This document shows positions 51,000-59,207 of a stretch of 64,000 nt of DNA, piece after piece. Below the pieces are notes generated by a model. The model ran no database searches, was not told the DNA's origin, and worked only from the letters and a program-made list of their open reading frames with translations. Source of the DNA: Heritagella caecorum (GTDB taxonomy: Bacteria > Bacillota > Clostridia > Oscillospirales > Acutalibacteraceae); contig CAJFQL010000004.1 in the NCBI GenBank assembly GCA_904419035.1, positions 1-64,000 of the forward strand, read 5' to 3'. The position numbers and the translations under genes are program-made. Positions within the stretch are counted from its first letter, which is position 1. Each line of letters starts with the position of its first letter.

Positions 51000-51000
51000 C

Positions 51001-51040
51001 GATCCATCCCGCCTTTCCACCAAATTGCCCCAAATTGGGA
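51001..51040 (-). promoter_or_regulatory. G-rich repeats ahead of mraZ, candidate MraZ boxes
   Basis: On minus, three segments with a 10-base period each carry a G cluster (TTTGGGGCAA, TTTGGTGGAA, AGGCGGGATG). On plus, the first two appear as CAAATTGCCC and CAAATTGGGA (51021-51040). They lie between the promoter and the start codon. MraZ of other bacteria binds TGGG-type repeats in such positions. Confidence 0.5.
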
Positions 51041-51073
51041 AAAAGTTGCACGATTTGCCACCTCATATTTGCC

Positions 51074-51102
51074 ATTATAAAGCATCGTTTCGGAAATTGC
51101 AA
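51074..51102 (-). promoter_or_regulatory. Promoter of the mraZ-led dcw cluster
   Basis: Minus strand TTGCAA (51102-51097), 17-base spacer, TATAAT (51079-51074). Confidence 0.85.
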
Positions 51103-51160
51103 TGGCTTTTGCTGGAAATATGCAGAGTTTTTACCGGGTTTTCCCCCAAAATATCAACAA

Positions 51161-51202
51161 AATCCCCACAAGAACCACAAACCCGTGGTTCTTGTGGGGA
51201 TT
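51161..51202 (-). terminator. Terminator of the coaD-region operon
   Basis: Perfect 18-base arms 51161-51178 and 51185-51202 (AATCCCCACAAGAACCAC and its complement) with a six-base loop, followed on minus by TTTTG and T-rich sequence. It insulates the dcw cluster. Confidence 0.9.
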
Positions 51203-51229
51203 TTCGACAGGGATTTGACTTTGTGCAAT

Positions 51230-51709
51230 TTACCGGCTGGAGGAATTGCGCTGGGTGGCTTTAATGCTCTGCCGCGTTTTCCGCAGTTCCGACAGGTTGG
51301 CAGCCAGGGCATCATCGGTGCGGCGCATCAGGTCGTCCACATATTCATTGGAAACCCGGCGCATTTCCCGGCATTTCTGCTGGGTTTGATTTAAAAGGTC
51401 ATTGGCTTTTTGCTGGGCCTGCTTGACAATTTCGTTCTGGCTGACCATGGCCCGGGCTTTTTCTTCGGCTACCCGGATGATGGATTCCGCTTCCCTCTTG
51501 GCATCCTGAATAATTTTCGTGCGGTCCGCCACAATCGCGCGGGCCTGCCGGCATTCCTGGGGCATGGCGTCGCGGATATCCAGCAGAATATCTTCCACAT
51601 TCTGGCCGTCCAGCACCACGCGCCCCCCGGAAAGCGGCAGCTTCATGGCGTTTTTCACCATCTGTTCCAATTCCTGCAGATAATCATCCACGGTGACAAC
51701 ATGACTCAT
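51230..51709 (-). CDS. Coiled-coil protein, DivIVA-like
   Basis: A 159-residue protein that is mostly one long alpha-helical coiled coil (residues 50-145, rich in Ala, Glu, Gln, Arg). Its N-terminal 45 residues include VVLDGQNVEDILLDIRDAMPQE. No membrane segment. Similar proteins sit next to coaD or the dcw cluster in Clostridia and are variously labelled DivIVA-like or ATPase-like; I cannot assign a role. The ATG at 51709 gives AAAGGAAG normal spacing; an ATG two codons earlier is too close. Confidence 0.6.
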   Translation of the reverse strand: MSHVVTVDDYLQELEQMVKNAMKLPLSGGRVVLDGQNVEDILLDIRDAMPQECRQARAIVADRTKIIQDAKREAESIIRVAEEKARAMVSQNEIVKQAQQKANDLLNQTQQKCREMRRVSNEYVDDLMRRTDDALAANLSELRKTRQSIKATQRNSSSR

Positions 51710-51776
51710 GCTCATTCTTCCTTTCCCCGGTTCCACAAAACCGGAACCGTTCGCTCACATCATAACCGGCTTATTT

Positions 51777-52271
51777 TCAGGGCTGGGGCTGTTCCCGGCA
51801 CAGCCGCGCCTTTACATCCGGCAGGATACACGCCGGAATATCTTCCGAAATGTCCCCGCCAAACATGGCCACCTGCTTGACCATGCTGGAACTCAAATAC
51901 ATATACTCGCTGCGGGTGGTCATAAACAACGTTTCCACATGGGGGTTGAGCTTTTTATTCGTCAGCGCCATCTGGAATTCGTATTCGAAATCCGTCACGG
52001 CCCTTAGGCCCTTGACAATGGCTGTCGCCCCCCGCTGGCGGGCATAATCCGCCAGCAGCCCGCTGAAACCGACCACTTCCACCCCAGATAGGCCGGCCGT
52101 GGCCCGGCGCAGCAGGTCGATGCGCTCTTCCACCGTAAATGAGGTTTTCTTTTTGGGGTTGATCATCACCGCCACAATCACGTGGTCAAAAATCCGGCTG
52201 CTGCGGGTGATGATATCCAAATGCCCCAGAGTGACCGGGTCATAACTGCCCGGGCAAATTGCAATGCTCAT
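51777..52271 (-). CDS. coaD: Phosphopantetheine adenylyltransferase
   Basis: A 164-residue nucleotidyltransferase making dephospho-CoA. AICPGSYDPVTLGHLDII at the N-terminus holds the T/HxGH motif, RGLRAVTDFEYEFQMA-like GLRAVTDFEYE is near residue 90, and EYMYLSSSMVKQVA near 125 is the ISSS-type motif. The start overlaps the rsmD stop (ATGA). A standard pair in Gram-positive genomes. Confidence 0.97.
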   Translation of the reverse strand: MSIAICPGSYDPVTLGHLDIITRSSRIFDHVIVAVMINPKKKTSFTVEERIDLLRRATAGLSGVEVVGFSGLLADYARQRGATAIVKGLRAVTDFEYEFQMALTNKKLNPHVETLFMTTRSEYMYLSSSMVKQVAMFGGDISEDIPACILPDVKARLCREQPQP

Positions 52272-52816
52272 AGTTCCACATCCTTATGATGGTACACCGT
52301 CAGCAAAATTTTACCATACCGGCGTTCTTTTCCCCGCACAAAATCCCCCAGGGTTTCAGGCACTTCGTCATCCACCGGGTGTTCGGCGATGATCACGCCG
52401 CCGCGGTTCATAATCGCGGCCGTCAGGGGCAGCGCCTGCTGCAACAGGCCCGTATGGTACGGCGGATCGAGAAATGCAATGTCAAACGGTTCCGTTTTTC
52501 TCTGCAAGAAAAGAAGCGAATCCATGGGCACCACTTTGGCCCCCCGGCTCAGTCCGGTACTTTGGATATTCTTCTCCACCACGCTGATGCTCTCCCGGGA
52601 GGCATCGACGAACACGACTTCTTTCGCGCCCCGGCTGAGGGCTTCCAGCCCGATTTGTCCGCTACCGGCAAACAGATCCAGCACCCGCCGCCCTTCCAGC
52701 TGGAATTGCAGCATGCTGAAAAGCGCCTCTTTCACGCGTTCCGGCGTGGGGCGGACGGCTTCACCCTGTAACGTAATCAGTCGGCGGCCCCGGGCCGTCC
52801 CTGTAATAATGCGCAT
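52268..52816 (-). CDS. rsmD: 16S rRNA (guanine966-N2)-methyltransferase
   Basis: A 182-residue SAM methyltransferase. RIITGTARGRRL at the N-terminus, VLDLFAGSGQIGLEALSRGA near residue 45 for SAM binding, and the catalytic DPPY in FLDPPYHTG near 117. It is translationally coupled to coaD. Confidence 0.95.
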   Translation of the reverse strand: MRIITGTARGRRLITLQGEAVRPTPERVKEALFSMLQFQLEGRRVLDLFAGSGQIGLEALSRGAKEVVFVDASRESISVVEKNIQSTGLSRGAKVVPMDSLLFLQRKTEPFDIAFLDPPYHTGLLQQALPLTAAIMNRGGVIIAEHPVDDEVPETLGDFVRGKERRYGKILLTVYHHKDVEL

Positions 52817-52882
52817 GTTTTTGTTTCCTTCCCCCGGAAAACCGGATAATTGTTCTTATTATCCCATGCCCCAGGGGAAATG

Positions 52883-54742
52883 TCAACTCTCGCCTTCGAA
52901 TTCGTCCTCGTGCAGCGCCCGGTACACCTTTTCGGCGGCCGGCCGGGTCATCCCCGGCGCCGCGCGCAGTTCTTCGGTGGAAGCCCGGCGGATGGCCGAA
53001 ATGGTGCCAAAGTGCTTTAAAAGCGACCGGGCCCGGGTGATGCCCACCCCTTCGATGGACGTAAGGGTAGACGAAATATTCGTTTTGCTGCGCTGCTGCC
53101 GGTGGAACCCGATGGCGTAGCGGTGCACTTCCTCCTGAATGGCGCCAATGAGCGTAAACGCCGAACGGTTACTTTGAATGGCCACTTCCCCGCCGTCGGC
53201 CGCAATGGCCCGGGTGCGGTGCTTATCGTCTTTGACCATGCCGAACACCGGGATGGAAAAGCCCATCTCCCGCACCAGCGGCTCCACCGCCGCCACGTGG
53301 CCTTTGCCGCCGTCGAGCAGGATGCAGTCCGGCAGCCGCCCGAAGCCTTCACCGGAATCGGGGTCTTTGCGGTATTCCATAAGACGCCGGGTGATGACTT
53401 CCCGCATGGAGCCGTAGTCGTCCTGGCCGACCACCGTTTTGATTTTAAACTTGCGGTACGCCGATTTTAACGGCCGCCCGTTTTCGAACACCACCATGCC
53501 GGCCACGTTTTCGCTGCCGCCCAGGTTGGAAATGTCGTATGCTTCCAGATACACCGGGGGCTTTTCGAGGCCCAGTAGCCGCGCCAGTTCATCGAGAGCG
53601 GCGGTTTCGCGCCCGGTGTTGCGCCCAAAACGCTGGGCCAGCTGTTCGGCAGCGTTAGTACGGCACATACTGACGAGCTGTTTTTGCTCCCCTTTTTGGG
53701 GCACGTGAATCTGCACTTTGCGGCCGGCCTTCTGGCTCAGCCACTGCCCCAGCAGTTCCTGGTCCTCCGGGGCGTCGTCCAGGGCCACCCGGGGCGGCAC
53801 CCGGTCGCGGATACCGTAATACTGCTGCAAAAAGCCGCTGCGGGCTTCCCGGTCGGTGCCGCCTTCTTTGACAAAGAAGGTCTCCCGGTCGCACAGCCGG
53901 CCGTTTTGGAACCGGAACACTTCAAAGCAGCGCTCGCTGTCATTTTGCACCATGGCGATCACATCCTGTTCCGGCACGGAAGAGGCGACGACCTTCTGCT
54001 GGTCGGTCATTTTGCGCACGGCCGAGAGCCTATCCCGCAGCCGGGCAGCCCGTTCGAATTCCAGGTTTTCGGCGGCCTCATTCATTTCTTCCGTCATTTT
54101 GCGCACGGCAGCCGCCGACCCGCCTTCCAGGAAATCCAGCGCCTGGCGCACCTGTTCCTGGTATTCGGCGGCGGTGATCTTCCCGCGGCAGGGGGCCGAA
54201 CACTGCTTGATAAAGTAATTCAGGCACGGCCGCCCTTTGCCGATTTCCTGGGGGAACCGGCGGTTGCAGCTGGGCAGCTGGAAGATTTTCCTCGCTTCGT
54301 CGATGCTCTGGCGCACGGCCCAGGAACTGACGTACGGCCCTACATAGGAAGCGCCGTCGTCGAGCACTTGTTTGGCTTCGGTAATCCGGGGCCAGTCGCC
54401 GGGGCTGATGCGAATATAATGGTACCCTTTGTCGTCCTTTAGAAGGATGTTGTATTTCGGGCGGTACTGCTTAATGAGGCTGCATTCCAGCACCAGGGCC
54501 TCAAACTCGCTGTCGCACAAAATCACTTCGAACCAGTCCACCTGGCTGACCATGCGGCGCACTTTCGCAGGGTGGTTTTTCGGCGAGCCAAAGTACTGGC
54601 TCACCCGGTTTTTTAGCGCTTTGGCTTTCCCCACATAAATAATCGTGCCGGTTTTGTCGTGCATCAGGTACACCCCGGGGTGCAGCGGCAATTTCATGGC
54701 TTTTCGGCGCAATTCCTTAATATGCTCGCTTTTCTCTTCCAA
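52883..54742 (-). CDS. uvrC: Excinuclease ABC subunit C
   Basis: A 619-residue UvrC performing both incisions in nucleotide excision repair. N-terminal GIY-YIG domain (PGVYLMHDKTGTIIYVGKAKALKNRV, residues 22-47), UvrB-binding UVR segment near 205-240, RNase H-like endonuclease (DISNLGGSENVAGMVVFENG near 395, DGGKGH near 470) and C-terminal helix-hairpin-helix (SIEGVGITRARSLLKHFG near 570). The start is TTG at 54742 behind AAAGGGGG. Confidence 0.96.
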   Translation of the reverse strand: MEEKSEHIKELRRKAMKLPLHPGVYLMHDKTGTIIYVGKAKALKNRVSQYFGSPKNHPAKVRRMVSQVDWFEVILCDSEFEALVLECSLIKQYRPKYNILLKDDKGYHYIRISPGDWPRITEAKQVLDDGASYVGPYVSSWAVRQSIDEARKIFQLPSCNRRFPQEIGKGRPCLNYFIKQCSAPCRGKITAAEYQEQVRQALDFLEGGSAAAVRKMTEEMNEAAENLEFERAARLRDRLSAVRKMTDQQKVVASSVPEQDVIAMVQNDSERCFEVFRFQNGRLCDRETFFVKEGGTDREARSGFLQQYYGIRDRVPPRVALDDAPEDQELLGQWLSQKAGRKVQIHVPQKGEQKQLVSMCRTNAAEQLAQRFGRNTGRETAALDELARLLGLEKPPVYLEAYDISNLGGSENVAGMVVFENGRPLKSAYRKFKIKTVVGQDDYGSMREVITRRLMEYRKDPDSGEGFGRLPDCILLDGGKGHVAAVEPLVREMGFSIPVFGMVKDDKHRTRAIAADGGEVAIQSNRSAFTLIGAIQEEVHRYAIGFHRQQRSKTNISSTLTSIEGVGITRARSLLKHFGTISAIRRASTEELRAAPGMTRPAAEKVYRALHEDEFEGES

Positions 54743-54765
54743 TCGGTCCGCCCCCTTTCTTCGGT

Positions 54766-54799
54766 AAAAAAAAACACCGCCGAAGCGGTGCTTTTTTTC
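54766..54799 (-). terminator. Terminator of the HPr gene
   Basis: CACCGC (54775-54780) and GCGGTG (54785-54790) around a CGAA loop, with long A and T runs on either side. Confidence 0.9.
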
Positions 54800-54811
54800 G
54801 TAAAAACGAAA

Positions 54812-55075
54812 TCACTCGGCAAAACCGGATTTGACCAGTTCCACCAGACTGTCAACGGCTTCCTGCTCATCCGAACCGTCTGCAATGATGCGGATGCTGG
54901 TACCGCCGACGATACCCAAAGACAACACGCCCAGCAGGCTCTTGGCATTCACACGGCGCTCTTCTTTTTCCACCCAAATGGAAGACTTGTATTCGTTAGC
55001 CTTCTGGATGAAAAAGGTAGCGGGACGGGCGTGGAGCCCTACCTGATTCTGAACCATGACTTCTTTGACGAACAT
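54812..55075 (-). CDS. HPr-family phosphocarrier protein
   Basis: An 87-residue HPr. The phosphorylatable histidine is present in GLHARPAT near residue 14 and the regulatory serine in NAKSLLGVLSLGI near 45, so both PTS phosphotransfer and HPr-kinase control are possible. No EI, HPrK or PTS permease is in the window. The ATG at 55075 is behind GGAGAG; an in-frame GTG three codons upstream overlaps that site. Confidence 0.92.
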   Translation of the reverse strand: MFVKEVMVQNQVGLHARPATFFIQKANEYKSSIWVEKEERRVNAKSLLGVLSLGIVGGTSIRIIADGSDEQEAVDSLVELVKSGFAE

Positions 55076-55174
55076 GCGATTCACTCTCCTACGTTTCTTT
55101 TAATGTTGGTTTTTTCTTTTTGTGGAATATACAACTGACTGCAAAGAAACAGAGTCGTTTTCTCGATTACAAAT

Positions 55175-55202
55175 ATTATATCACAATTCGACCCTTCGTC
55201 AA
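55175..55202 (-). promoter_or_regulatory. Promoter of the HPr gene
   Basis: Minus strand TTGACG (55202-55197), 16-base spacer, TATAAT (55180-55175). The remainder of the 55076-55394 gap is AT-rich and shows no further gene; GCGCT/AGCGC near 55368 is a small hairpin after trmD without a T tail. Confidence 0.8.
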
Positions 55203-55394
55203 CAAAGCCGAATCATTTTTGGCTGCATACACATTCACGGCATTTTTGTTTTTTTTCGCTTTGTGCAATTTGCCATTTTCGTGGAAAAAAACTGCCGCTA
55301 TTGCCCATGACTTTTTGGTCTTTGTGCCTGTTTTTTCGGGGAAGCAAACCGGCACAGAACATAGCGCTCAAGCGCCCTGCGGGCCTTCCGGGTT

Positions 55395-56141
55395 CTAGAT
55401 GCGGGCCGCTTCTTCCTGCTCGGCTTTTTCTAATAATGCGGCCTCTTCTTTTGTCAGTTCCCGCTTTTCCATCATATCCGGACGGCGGGTTTTGGTGCGC
55501 CACAGCTGTTGCCCCAGGCGCCATTTGGCGATATTTTCATGGTGGCCGGAAAGCAGCACGGGCGGCACTTCCATGCCCCGCCACACCGCCGGGCGGGTAT
55601 ACTGGGGGTATTCCAGCAGGCCGCTATAGTGGCTTTCTTCCTCAAAACAGGCCGCGTCACTCAGCACGCCGTCGATCATGCGGCTGACGGCGTCGGCCAC
55701 CGCCAGGGCCGGCAGTTCGCCGCCGGTGAGCACAAAATCCCCCAGGGAAATCTGTTCATCGACGTATTTGTCCAGCAGCCGCTCGTCCACCCCTTCGTAG
55801 TGCCCGCAGAGCAGCGCGATTTCGTCCATCTTTGCCAGTTCGCGCACCCGCTGCTGGTTGAGCACCTGCCCCAGGGGGGATAGGTAGATGACATGGGGCT
55901 TTTTCCCCAGGTGGGCCGTTAAACTGTCGATACACTTGGCAATGGGTTCCGCCATCATCAGCATGCCTTTTCCGCCGCCAAAGGGCGTATCGTCCACCTG
56001 TTGGTGTTTCCCGCGGCCAAATGCGCGCAAATCGTGGCAGCACACCTGCAGCGCCCCTTTTTTGCGGGCTCTTCCGATGATGCTTTCCGCCATGACGGTT
56101 TCGCACATGTCGGGGAACAGGGTCAAAAAATCAATCCTCAT
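55395..56141 (-). CDS. trmD: tRNA (guanine37-N1)-methyltransferase
   Basis: A 248-residue SPOUT methyltransferase forming m1G37. MRIDFLTLFPDMCE at the N-terminus, the trefoil-knot segments YLSPLGQVLNQQ and LCGHYEGVDERLL, then ISLGDFVLTGGELPAL are all diagnostic; HYSGLLEYPQYTRP follows. It overlaps rimM by 11 bases. rplS, the usual next gene, is absent. Confidence 0.97.
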   Translation of the reverse strand: MRIDFLTLFPDMCETVMAESIIGRARKKGALQVCCHDLRAFGRGKHQQVDDTPFGGGKGMLMMAEPIAKCIDSLTAHLGKKPHVIYLSPLGQVLNQQRVRELAKMDEIALLCGHYEGVDERLLDKYVDEQISLGDFVLTGGELPALAVADAVSRMIDGVLSDAACFEEESHYSGLLEYPQYTRPAVWRGMEVPPVLLSGHHENIAKWRLGQQLWRTKTRRPDMMEKRELTKEEAALLEKAEQEEAARI

Positions 56142-56649
56142 CGTCGAAAATCCCCCCGATCGGGCGCACGGTCATCACACCGTTTTCCACGTCGATCACG
56201 TCGATCATCGAGGGCACCGCCGGGAACAGGGCCTTGCGGCCGTTTTCGCCGGTGATTTCGTAGACATCATTGGCGCCGGTGGAAAAGACATCGGTCACTT
56301 TCCCGTATACCTGCCCGGTGGCGGCGTCTTTTACGGTGCATTGCAGCAGATCCTGGACAAACACCCGCCCGTCCGGCAGGGCGATATCGGCTTTTTTAAA
56401 ATACAGCACGCGCCCGCGCAGGGTGTCGCCTTCGGTGGCCGACGAAACGCCTTCCAGCGTGAGCAGCAAAAAGCTCTTGTGGGGGCGGCTGTGGAGCACC
56501 TTTACCGGCTGGCGGCCGTCTTTGTCCCAATACAGGGTGTGAACCCCCTTTAAAAAAGCGGCGCTGTCGCACCAGGGTTCCAGGCGCAGTTCGCCTTTGA
56601 TCCCGTGGGTGCCCACCACACGGCCTGCTTCCAGAAATTCTTTGCGCAT
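56131..56649 (-). CDS. rimM: Ribosome maturation factor RimM
   Basis: A 172-residue two-domain protein assisting 30S head assembly. GRVVGTHGIKGELRLEPW near residue 9 begins the RimM domain and QVYGKVTDVFSTGANDVYEI near 115 the PRC-barrel, ending in an acidic GGIFDDED tail. It is separated from khpA by a terminator. Confidence 0.95.
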   Translation of the reverse strand: MRKEFLEAGRVVGTHGIKGELRLEPWCDSAAFLKGVHTLYWDKDGRQPVKVLHSRPHKSFLLLTLEGVSSATEGDTLRGRVLYFKKADIALPDGRVFVQDLLQCTVKDAATGQVYGKVTDVFSTGANDVYEITGENGRKALFPAVPSMIDVIDVENGVMTVRPIGGIFDDED

Positions 56650-56684
56650 CGGTTACCTTTCCTTTCTGCCATGCAGGCAAAAAA

Positions 56685-56715
56685 GGGCTGCAACGCCACT
56701 GGTCACAGCCCTTTT
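56685..56715 (-). terminator. Terminator between khpA and rimM
   Basis: AAAAGGGCTG (56691-56700) and CAGCCCTTTT (56706-56715) pair directly around a short loop; T run on minus at 56690-56685. Confidence 0.75.
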
Positions 56716-56725
56716 CCTGCTTTTA

Positions 56726-56959
56726 TCAGTCAATTTCCACGGCGACTTTGCCGTTTTGGCGGGTAGCCGCCGCACGCATGACAACGCGGATCGCCTTGGC
56801 GATACGGCCCTGTTTGCCGATGACGCGGCCCATATCTTCTTCTGCCACGTGCAGATGATACACCACCGTGCCGTCTTCCTGCGGCCCGTCCACTTCCACG
56901 CGGACGTCTTCGGGCTTTTCCACCAGGCCCTGCGCGATCGATACCAGCAATTCCTGCAT
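56726..56959 (-). CDS. khpA: KH-domain RNA-binding protein KhpA
   Basis: A 77-residue single KH domain with the GxxG-type loop in GRVIGKQGRIAKAIRVVMRAAA near residue 40. It is the YlqC/KhpA protein, which forms a dimer with KhpB in many Gram-positives and affects cell elongation and division. Position after rpsP is conserved. Confidence 0.93.
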   Translation of the reverse strand: MQELLVSIAQGLVEKPEDVRVEVDGPQEDGTVVYHLHVAEEDMGRVIGKQGRIAKAIRVVMRAAATRQNGKVAVEID

Positions 56960-56987
56960 GGATGTACCTCCGTTTCCCGGTTATCGA

Positions 56988-57230
56988 TTAAAGCACGCCG
57001 TGCTTCTTGAACAGCACCTTCACGGTATCGGTGGGCTGAGCGCCGTTGGCAATCCACTTCTTGGCCTTTTCGGGGTCAACCTTTACCACCTTGGGTTCTA
57101 CCATGGGGTTGTAGTAGCCGATTTCTTCGATGAAACGGCCGTCACGGGGATAACGGGAATCCGCTACCACGATGCGATAGAAGGGGGATTTCTTAGCGCC
57201 CATTCTGCGAAGTCTGATTTTTACTGCCAT
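56988..57230 (-). CDS. rpsP: Ribosomal protein S16
   Basis: An 80-residue S16 beginning MAVKIRLRRMGAKKSPFYRI and carrying FIEEIGYYNPM; standard small-subunit protein. The ATG follows GGAGGT. Confidence 0.98.
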   Translation of the reverse strand: MAVKIRLRRMGAKKSPFYRIVVADSRYPRDGRFIEEIGYYNPMVEPKVVKVDPEKAKKWIANGAQPTDTVKVLFKKHGVL

Positions 57231-57273
57231 ACTGTGTGTACCTCCAAAATCTGAATAAAAAAATCTATCTATC

Positions 57274-57293
57274 TTTTCCCCAAAAGGGGAAAG
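57274..57293 (-). terminator. Weak terminator-like hairpin between ffh and rpsP
   Basis: TTTTCCCC (57274-57281) and GGGGAAA (57286-57292) around AAAA, with a T run about 12 bases further on minus. Distance makes termination weak. Confidence 0.4.
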
Positions 57294-57317
57294 CCCCCCT
57301 GGAGCAAGATTCCTGTT

Positions 57318-58655
57318 TTACAGCGGGGGCATGAACCCCGGGGGCATCATGCCGCGGCGGCGCCCCTTGCCGCCTTTCATCTGGCGGACCATTTTTTGCA
57401 TTTGCTCAAACTGCTTGAGCAGGCGGTTGACGTCTTCCACCTTCATCCCGCTGCCGGCGGCAATACGCTTTTTGCGGGAGGGGTTGATGATCTGCGGGCG
57501 GGCCCGTTCGGCCGGCGTCATGGAAAGGATAATCGCCTGCATCCGGTCGACCATGCGGTCGTCCACGTCCACATTTTTCAGCTGTTTTTCCACACCGGGG
57601 ATTTTGCTCAGGATCCCCTTGAGCGGGCCCATTTTCTTGACCTGTTCGAACTGGCTGAGAAGATCGTTGAGATCCATGCGGTTCTGCATCATCTTTTCGC
57701 CCGCTTCCCTCGCCGCTTTTTCATCAATGCGGCTTTGGGCTTCTTCAATCAGCGACAGCACGTCGCCCATGCCCAAAATACGGGACGCCATCCGGTCGGG
57801 ATGGAACGCTTCCAGGTCTTCGATTTTTTCGCCCACACCGGTAAACTTGATCGGTTTGCCCGTCACCGCGCGGATGGAAAGCGCCGCGCCGCCGCGGGTG
57901 TCGCCGTCGAGCTTCGTGAGGATGACGCCGCTGATATCCAGCAGTTCGTCAAAGGTTTTCGCTACGTTCACGGCTTCCTGGCCGGTCATGGCGTCCACCA
58001 CCAGCAAAATGTCGGTGGGGGTGACCGCCTCGCGGATGCGCTTTAGTTCGTCCATGAGCTTTTCGTCGATTTGCAGCCGGCCGGCCGTATCGATGAGCAC
58101 AAAGTCAAACCCGTAATCTTTCGCGTACCGGATGGCTTCCTGGGAGGTTTTCACCGGGTCCTGGGTGCCTCTTTCAAACACTTCGGCTCCGGCTTTTTCG
58201 CCCACCACCTGCAACTGGCGGATAGCCGCCGGGCGGTAAATATCCCCGGCTACCAGCAGCGGCCGGTGGCCCTGGCGTTTGAGCCAAGCGGCCAGTTTGG
58301 CGGCGTGGGTGGTTTTACCGGCGCCCTGTAAGCCGCACAGCATCACAACAGCCGGCGGATGGGACGGCGATTGCAGCCGGGCCTGTTCCCCACCCATCAG
58401 GCGGGTCAGTTCCTCGTTGACGATCTTGATGACCATCTGCGCCGGGGTCAGGCTTTCCATGACGTCGCTGCCCACGGCCCGTTCCGTCACCGTTTTGGTG
58501 AAGTCTTTGGCCACTTTATAGTTGACGTCCGCTTCCAAAAGCGCCAAGCGCACTTCGCGCATGGCTTCTTTTACGTCGCTTTCGCTGAGCTTTCCCTTGC
58601 TTTTCAGTTTTTTAAACGCCTGGCCGAGCTTTTCGGCCAATCCGTCAAACGCCAT
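57318..58655 (-). CDS. ffh: Signal recognition particle protein Ffh
   Basis: A 445-residue SRP GTPase. N domain (1-95), GTPase with LCGLQGAGKTTHAAKLA near residue 107, DTAGRLQIDEKLM near 190 and TKLDGDTRGGAALS near 248, and a methionine-rich M domain (from about 300) that binds signal peptides and SRP RNA, ending MMPPGFMPPL. It follows ylxM by nine bases. Confidence 0.97.
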   Translation of the reverse strand: MAFDGLAEKLGQAFKKLKSKGKLSESDVKEAMREVRLALLEADVNYKVAKDFTKTVTERAVGSDVMESLTPAQMVIKIVNEELTRLMGGEQARLQSPSHPPAVVMLCGLQGAGKTTHAAKLAAWLKRQGHRPLLVAGDIYRPAAIRQLQVVGEKAGAEVFERGTQDPVKTSQEAIRYAKDYGFDFVLIDTAGRLQIDEKLMDELKRIREAVTPTDILLVVDAMTGQEAVNVAKTFDELLDISGVILTKLDGDTRGGAALSIRAVTGKPIKFTGVGEKIEDLEAFHPDRMASRILGMGDVLSLIEEAQSRIDEKAAREAGEKMMQNRMDLNDLLSQFEQVKKMGPLKGILSKIPGVEKQLKNVDVDDRMVDRMQAIILSMTPAERARPQIINPSRKKRIAAGSGMKVEDVNRLLKQFEQMQKMVRQMKGGKGRRRGMMPPGFMPPL

Positions 58656-58664
58656 GGCTCCCTC

Positions 58665-59084
58665 TCATTTCCCGGTTTCTTCCGTCTGTTCCGGCGCTCC
58701 ACTGGTACCGGACTCTTCCTCTTCACAAAGTTCCTGGGCAATGCGCAAAATCAGGCTCACCTGTTCGGAAATGCCCTCGCAGATTGTTGCCTGCTGTTCG
58801 TTGTACCCTTCAATCGCCACCGCCGCATCACAAATGCGGGATAAGCCGTCGCGCATCCGGTGGAACCGGCGCGCCAGCCCCAGGCGGTCTTCCATTTCCC
58901 GCAGCTGGCTTTGCGCCCGCATAATCGCATCGCGCACGCCCTGGCGGGTGATCCCCTGGTTTTCGGCGATTTCGGACAGGGACAAATCGTCGTTATAGTA
59001 GTATTCGACCATTTCGCGCTGTTTTTCGGTGAGCATATCCCCGTAAAAATCCAGCAAAAACGAAATTTCCAGATCTTTTGCCAC
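58665..59084 (-). CDS. ylxM: YlxM-family DNA-binding protein
   Basis: A 139-residue protein whose first 100 residues are sigma-4-like helix-turn-helix (LTEKQREMVEYYYNDDLSLSEIAENQGITRQGVRDAI). YlxM is encoded before ffh in Firmicutes and is thought to influence SRP expression. The acidic tail ETGK is preceded by low-complexity Glu/Ser. The GTG at 59084 has GAAGGGG nine bases upstream and is preferred to a GTG six codons earlier. Confidence 0.92.
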   Translation of the reverse strand: MAKDLEISFLLDFYGDMLTEKQREMVEYYYNDDLSLSEIAENQGITRQGVRDAIMRAQSQLREMEDRLGLARRFHRMRDGLSRICDAAVAIEGYNEQQATICEGISEQVSLILRIAQELCEEEESGTSGAPEQTEETGK

Positions 59085-59129
59085 GATTTTTCGCCCCTTC
59101 ACTGTAAAGCCTTTTTCTTTACAGACGCT

Positions 59130-59158
59130 ACTATATCACATTTTCCCCCATTTGTCAA
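59130..59158 (-). promoter_or_regulatory. Promoter of ylxM-ffh
   Basis: Minus strand TTGACA (59158-59153), 17-base spacer, TATAGT (59135-59130), an excellent sigma-A match. Confidence 0.88.
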
Positions 59159-59207
59159 CCGGTTTTTCACCGCTCCCCAAAGGGAAAAAGCCCATAAATC
59201 CCGGGTT

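Noticed and set aside
55076..55394. Small RNA gene or rplS remnant after trmD
   Set aside because: Only the HPr promoter and AT-rich sequence are visible; no L19-like coding stretch or stable RNA fold was recognised.
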